Assembly: GCA_004525355.1 (NCBI GenBank)
Contig: SPCK01000152.1
Span: 1-5,780, forward strand
Length of the DNA: 5,780 nt
Reading direction: 5' to 3'
From: Spirochaetales bacterium
GTDB taxonomy: Bacteria > Spirochaetota > Spirochaetia > Treponematales > UBA12059
Part shown: piece by piece, positions 1 through 5,780 of the stretch
Numbering within the stretch: the first letter of the stretch is position 1
How the letters are laid out: each line of letters opens with the position of its first letter
Translations under genes and position numbers: made by a program
The notes under the pieces: generated by a model
Seen by the model: only the letters and a program-made list of their open reading frames with translations
What the model was told of the DNA's origin: nothing
Databases searched by the model: none

Positions 1-21
1 CATGATGAACAAACGTTTCAT
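1..21 (-). CDS. Start of a divergent gene, first 7 codons only
   Basis: Seen: read on the minus strand, an ATG at 21-19 opens a frame coding MKRLFIM up to the window edge. It is preceded at 7 bases by a GGAGGG Shine-Dalgarno (34-29) and, further up, by a promoter-like pair with a perfect TATAAT (69-64). The Met-Lys-Arg start followed by hydrophobic residues resembles the beginning of a signal peptide or membrane segment, but seven residues cannot identify a product. The gene would be divergent from the PFOR gene and share its 322-base upstream region. An internal ATG at 3-1 is an alternative start, with a less suitable distance to the Shine-Dalgarno. Existence of a gene here is inferred from the start signals alone. 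Confidence 0.6.
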
Positions 22-28
22 AAAACAA

Positions 29-34
29 CCCTCC
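29..34 (-). promoter_or_regulatory. Shine-Dalgarno of the divergent gene
   Basis: CCCTCC on the plus strand reads GGAGGG on the minus strand, 7 bases before the ATG at 21. The match and spacing are near ideal and decide the start of the left-edge gene. Confidence 0.6.
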
Positions 35-63
35 AAAGATGGTGATGATGAGTACCGAGTTTG

Positions 64-93
64 ATTATAGTGCCGCGCTGAAAAGAAATACAA
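64..93 (-). promoter_or_regulatory. Candidate sigma-70-type promoter for the divergent gene
   Basis: On the minus strand TTGTAT (93-88) is followed after 18 bases by TATAAT (69-64). The -10 is a perfect consensus and the -35 matches at three of six positions (TTG). Transcription would start near 57, leaving a leader of about 36 bases that contains the GGAGGG site before the ATG at 21. The consistent order of promoter, Shine-Dalgarno and start codon supports the call. Weak AAAAG/CTTTT arms (81-85, 106-110) flank the -35 but are too short to be called an operator. Confidence 0.5.
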
Positions 94-138
94 GTTTTTC
101 AACACTTTTTACTTTTACATGCCACCAAACAGCCCGAT

Positions 139-167
139 TTGGAAGCGATACCGGTCGCGTGTATTTT
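139..167 (+). promoter_or_regulatory. Candidate distal promoter for the PFOR gene
   Basis: TTGGAA (139-144), 17 bases, then TATTTT (162-167): four of six matches to each sigma-70 hexamer at ideal spacing. A transcript from here would have a leader of about 170 bases. It competes with the pair at 223-251. In AT-rich DNA such pairs occur by chance, so this is only a candidate. Confidence 0.25.
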
Positions 168-222
168 CTCGATATTATTTTACATATTTCTGTCCCGGCA
201 GGTATCAAAAGGCTTTATTCCC

Positions 223-251
223 TTGCGCAGAGACGTAAAAGAACGTACTAT
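223..251 (+). promoter_or_regulatory. Candidate proximal promoter for the PFOR gene
   Basis: TTGCGC (223-228), 17 bases, then TACTAT (246-251). The -35 keeps only TTG and the -10 matches four of six positions, but spacing is ideal and the implied start near 258 gives a leader of about 86 bases. A perfect 6-base inverted repeat (241-261) covers the -10, which would suit a regulated promoter. Both points are inference. Confidence 0.3.
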
Positions 252-261
252 ATCAACGTTC
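241..261. repeat. Small inverted repeat over the candidate -10, possible operator
   Basis: GAACGT (241-246) and ACGTTC (256-261) are perfect inverted copies separated by 9 bases. The dyad overlaps the proposed -10 (246-251) and start region of the PFOR promoter. A 6-base dyad with a flexible spacer is expected about once by chance in a region this size, so only its position makes it notable. No known regulator motif is recognised. Confidence 0.25.
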
Positions 262-332
262 CCGGCAACGCGCGTAGACCATCGACATCTCTTCATCAAC
301 CAGCGACGCGTAGAACCGAATCAATACACACA

Positions 333-337
333 AAGGA
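333..337 (+). promoter_or_regulatory. Shine-Dalgarno of the PFOR gene
   Basis: AAGGA lies 6 bases before the ATG at 344. It favours that start over the in-frame ATG at 362, which has no comparable site upstream. Confidence 0.7.
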
Positions 338-343
338 ACCCAC

Positions 344-3895
<3,552 letters not shown>

Positions 3896-3916
3896 GAAGG
3901 GAATTCCCGCAGACAC

Positions 3917-3946
3917 GAACGGGCCGTCCGAAAGGGCGGCCCGTTT
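3917..3946 (+). terminator. Hairpin terminator of the PFOR gene
   Basis: The left arm 3917-3929 (GAACGGGCCGTCC) pairs with 3934-3946 (GGGCGGCCCGTTT) around a GAAA tetraloop, giving about 13 pairs of which two are G-T. It begins 21 bases after the PFOR stop. The T-run is short and broken (GTTTCTAT), so termination may be incomplete. The next gene's Shine-Dalgarno starts 6 bases after the hairpin, so read-through transcripts could still translate it. Confidence 0.8.
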
Positions 3947-3951
3947 CTATG

Positions 3952-3959
3952 GGAGGGGG
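3952..3959 (+). promoter_or_regulatory. Shine-Dalgarno of the lipoprotein gene
   Basis: GGAGGGGG ends 8 bases before the ATG at 3968 and fixes that start. An ATG at 3961 is only one base from the purine run and opens a 5-codon frame ending at 3978, so it is not the start. The in-frame ATG at 4001 has no ribosome site and would remove much of the signal peptide. I found no convincing promoter between the PFOR stop and this gene. Confidence 0.75.
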
Positions 3960-3967
3960 TATGGGAA

Positions 3968-5734
3968 ATGCAGCCTAAGAACAGGTTTTCTCGCCGCACC
4001 ATGATAGTACGAGCCGCGGCGGTATTGATCACTTTCTGTTCGACCTCGATCTTGATATCCTGCCCGAACGACGTACCTTCAGACCGAAGGCGACTCGAAG
4101 CCGAGCTTATGCCTGTTGTGGAAAGGTACCAATCCAAAGAACTCGAGCCAGGGTTTGGGATTTGCCTATTCGATACGGAAGGGCCGCTTTGGTCGTATTA
4201 CTACGGCTATGCGGACACTAATAGAAAAATACCATTCTCCGGGAAAACGGTATTCTGGACCGGGAATGTTTCGGAACTTGCGGTCGCCGCGAAAATCCTC
4301 CAGCTTTCTGATGCCGGGAAAATACATATAAATGATCCTATTTCCCGTTATATACCCGATTTTTTCAAAGGAGCCGTTCCCGGGAGCGGTTTCGCAAAAA
4401 TAGCCGATGCGCAAATAGAAGACATACTTTCACATCTTACAGGAATTGCTGCGGACTATTCGTCCCTCGATTATGTAAATTACGAACCTCTGCGAAATCT
4501 CAAAGAGTTTCTTGTTGATGCAGGAGAAGGATTCCCCCCGGGATCCAGGTACACCCACGCCGGGGCCCTTTTCGACCTGTTGGGAATTCTGATAGAAAAA
4601 ACAGAGGGAAAACCGTTCGGTGATGCGATGAAGGAAGGAATTTTCCATCCGCTCGGGATGGAGTCGACATCATTCAAGTACCACTCTTCACTTTTCGACG
4701 CGACCTTGAATTACAAGAGTCGGGATACCAATCCATTCGAGACGAAGATGCTCGATTTTCAAAATGTTGAAATTCCATCTAATTCAATGCGCTCCACCAT
4801 AGAAGACCTTATACCGTTCTATTCCGGTCTGATAGACGAGGAAGAAGACAGGCCATTTCTATCTCATGTCTCGATCCGTAAAATGTTTACCACCAAAAGC
4901 GAATACTCGCTCGCGAGGCAGGGAAAGAAAATCGGATATGTATGGATGCTCTCGCTACCTGAACTTTCCCATCTTGGTGAAATCGCATGGTATAACGGAA
5001 GGTACCTGAGCAACCGTAATGTTATTATCCTCGCGCGGGACTTGGGCATCGGAGTTGTTTGCGCTACCAATTCATGGGAAATAATAGAAACCGAGTCGAT
5101 TCTTGATTTGGCAGTGGAGACATTGAACAAGTACGCTGAAACCGAACTCGGAATAGCCATAAAGCGAATAGAACTTCCATCCGTTGAACGCGTTCCACCC
5201 GGAATTGTGGACAGCCTGAAAGGGGTTTTTGCGTCTCCGTTCGGAGTCTACGCGTTCGTATTCGATGAAGCCTCAGCGGAATTGGCATTGGAAGATTCGA
5301 GCGCGCATCTCGAGTATCGAGGCCGCGGTGGATTCTATATGAAAGGCGATTCAGACATTGAAATTATTTCTGCGGGACCTGAAGGATATATTACGATCTA
5401 TAAAAAAAACGACACCATTGATACCGCGGCCAAGGTACGCCACTCTCCATATGAGTCCATGTGGGTGAGCAGAACCGGTACGTACAGAATCCGCGATTCC
5501 TCAAAACTACCAGCATTTAATCTGTACGCGTTTTCGTTGAACATGAAACAAAATGCGCTGGTCGTAAGTTCTGGAGACGCAAAAGAATATCTTGTCGTGC
5601 CATCTTCCCCGTATGAGGCGAAGGTCCTCTGCAACGCATCCTCGATATTCTTCGGAAAAACGCTGAAGGTGTCAGATGATTCAGGCCTCATGATAGAAGG
5701 CGTCGCATTTGAAAAAACTCGCGGCGGAAGTTGA
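3968..5734 (+). CDS. Predicted lipoprotein, serine beta-lactamase-like fold, catalytic motifs lost
   Basis: Seen: residues 1-31 form an export signal with Arg-rich start (NRFSRRTMI), hydrophobic core and lipobox LISC, so Cys32 is the likely lipidated residue; SRR-T-M-I also loosely resembles a Tat motif. Residues about 45-395 follow the beta-lactamase / class C PBP-like family (as in EstB and AmpC relatives): AAKILQLSDAGKIHINDPIS (107-126), ILSHLTGI (153-160), GFPPGSRYTHAG (188-199), FHPLGMESTSF (226-236), STIEDL (276-281) and GIGVVCATN (360-368). By alignment with the family pattern GSVSK, the nucleophile and base positions hold Asn100 and Glu103; the Y-x-N motif reads His197-Ala-Gly199; the H-x-G motif reads Tyr342-Asn-Gly344. 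All three active-site motifs are thus replaced in an intact frame. Residues about 400-588 are beta-rich and may be two related lipocalin-like units. Known: active members hydrolyse beta-lactams, esters or peptides. Inferred: this one is a non-catalytic, envelope-anchored binding or regulatory protein. It is AT-richer than PFOR with many ATA codons, follows PFOR's terminator, and need not share its function. Fold call is strong; specific role unknown. Confidence 0.85.
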   Translation: MQPKNRFSRRTMIVRAAAVLITFCSTSILISCPNDVPSDRRRLEAELMPVVERYQSKELEPGFGICLFDTEGPLWSYYYGYADTNRKIPFSGKTVFWTGNVSELAVAAKILQLSDAGKIHINDPISRYIPDFFKGAVPGSGFAKIADAQIEDILSHLTGIAADYSSLDYVNYEPLRNLKEFLVDAGEGFPPGSRYTHAGALFDLLGILIEKTEGKPFGDAMKEGIFHPLGMESTSFKYHSSLFDATLNYKSRDTNPFETKMLDFQNVEIPSNSMRSTIEDLIPFYSGLIDEEEDRPFLSHVSIRKMFTTKSEYSLARQGKKIGYVWMLSLPELSHLGEIAWYNGRYLSNRNVIILARDLGIGVVCATNSWEIIETESILDLAVETLNKYAETELGIAIKRIELPSVERVPPGIVDSLKGVFASPFGVYAFVFDEASAELALEDSSAHLEYRGRGGFYMKGDSDIEIISAGPEGYITIYKKNDTIDTAAKVRHSPYESMWVSRTGTYRIRDSSKLPAFNLYAFSLNMKQNALVVSSGDAKEYLVVPSSPYEAKVLCNASSIFFGKTLKVSDDSGLMIEGVAFEKTRGGS

Positions 5735-5750
5735 TTCTCCGTTCCGCCGC
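5712..5750 (-). terminator. Hairpin terminator for a convergent gene, overlapping the lipoprotein stop
   Basis: GCGGCGGAA (5721-5729) and TTCCGCCGC (5742-5750) are perfect 9-base inverted copies with a 12-base loop. On the minus strand the stem is followed by GAG and then six T (5717-5712), the form of an intrinsic terminator. On the plus strand the right arm is followed by ATGTATCTCA with no T-run, so it would terminate the lipoprotein gene poorly, though the stem might protect the 3' end. The left arm lies in the last codons of the lipoprotein gene (its stop is 5732-5734). The orientation implies a minus-strand gene ending just to the right. Confidence 0.65.
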
Positions 5751-5757
5751 ATGTATC

Positions 5758-5780
5758 TCATGACCACGAGGAGCAGGCAC
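5758..5780 (-). CDS. Possible 3' end of a convergent gene
   Basis: The minus strand has a TGA at 5760-5758 that would close a frame ending in ACSSWS, 8 bases before the terminator hairpin, which is ordinary stop-to-terminator spacing. Another minus-strand frame reads CLLLVVMRYMRRNG and stays open to a TGA at 5683-5681; its Leu/Val-rich run followed by Arg could be the end of a membrane helix, but it would run through the hairpin and overlap the lipoprotein gene by about 50 bases. With 23 bases I cannot choose or name a product. The call rests on the orientation of the terminator. Confidence 0.2.

Larger units (their letters stand above)
22..343. other. Divergent intergenic region between left-edge gene and PFOR gene
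   Basis: This 322-base stretch is AT-richer than the PFOR gene. Two overlapping plus-strand reading frames cross it (39-371 and 139-354), but neither has a convincing Shine-Dalgarno, both run into the PFOR start, and their translations (for example runs of Arg/Thr/His) look like nothing recognisable. I read the region as non-coding control DNA serving two divergent genes. It contains one minus-strand promoter candidate, two plus-strand candidates, a small dyad (241-261) and the PFOR Shine-Dalgarno. I see no tRNA, riboswitch-like fold or long repeat. FNR-like half sites (TTGAT at 61-65, ATCAA at 252-256) lack partner halves. Confidence 0.6.

Noticed and set aside
61..256. FNR-type sites (TTGAT at 61-65 and ATCAA at 252-256)
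   Set aside because: Each is a half site without its partner at the required 4-base spacing.
3961..3978. Five-codon frame (MGNAA) just before and across the lipoprotein start
   Set aside because: Its ATG is one base from the purine run, too close for initiation, and nothing suggests a leader-peptide mechanism.
4871..4882. SIRK at lipoprotein residues 302-305 as an alternative SxxK
   Set aside because: It lies far downstream of the helix that carries the nucleophile in this family and lacks the flanking GxVSK...LQL context, which is found at 99-113 instead.
5751..5780. Plus-strand gene starting at ATG 5751
   Set aside because: The bases before it form the hairpin arm and contain no Shine-Dalgarno.

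Overview
The window carries two complete genes on the + strand and, at each edge, signs of a further gene on the - strand. The first complete gene encodes a full-length, single-chain pyruvate:ferredoxin (flavodoxin) oxidoreductase (PFOR, NifJ/Por family, 1183 residues). The second encodes a 588-residue predicted lipoprotein with the fold signature of the serine beta-lactamase / penicillin-binding-protein-like hydrolases.

Layout. At the left edge, seven codons of a divergent - strand gene (ATG at 21, good Shine-Dalgarno) run out of the window, with a candidate promoter having a perfect TATAAT. The 322-base intergenic region (22-343) also holds two candidate + strand promoters for the PFOR gene, one overlapped by a small dyad. 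PFOR fills 344-3895 and is followed by a strong hairpin terminator. The lipoprotein gene (3968-5734) has its own Shine-Dalgarno just after that hairpin. Its last codons form one arm of a second hairpin that has a T-run only on the - strand, so it reads as the terminator of a convergent gene lying to the right.

The most interesting observation concerns the second gene. The scaffold motifs of the serine-hydrolase family are in place, but the catalytic residues of all three active-site motifs appear replaced: SxxK by NxxE, YxN by HAG, HxG by YNG. The frame is intact over 588 codons. This looks like a maintained, non-catalytic pseudoenzyme on the cell envelope, with a C-terminal region that may be a two-fold beta repeat.

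Organism. PFOR points to an anaerobic or facultatively anaerobic bacterium that oxidises pyruvate to acetyl-CoA with a low-potential electron carrier. The lipobox protein suggests a bacterium with exported lipoproteins, probably Gram-negative (for example a spirochaete or a deltaproteobacterium-like lineage), but I cannot fix the taxon from sequence alone. The PFOR gene is GC-rich with strongly biased codons (mostly ATC, AAG, CTC), while the second gene is clearly AT-richer with frequent ATA and AAA codons. There is no sign that the two genes share a pathway; the terminator between them and the different composition argue for separate units.
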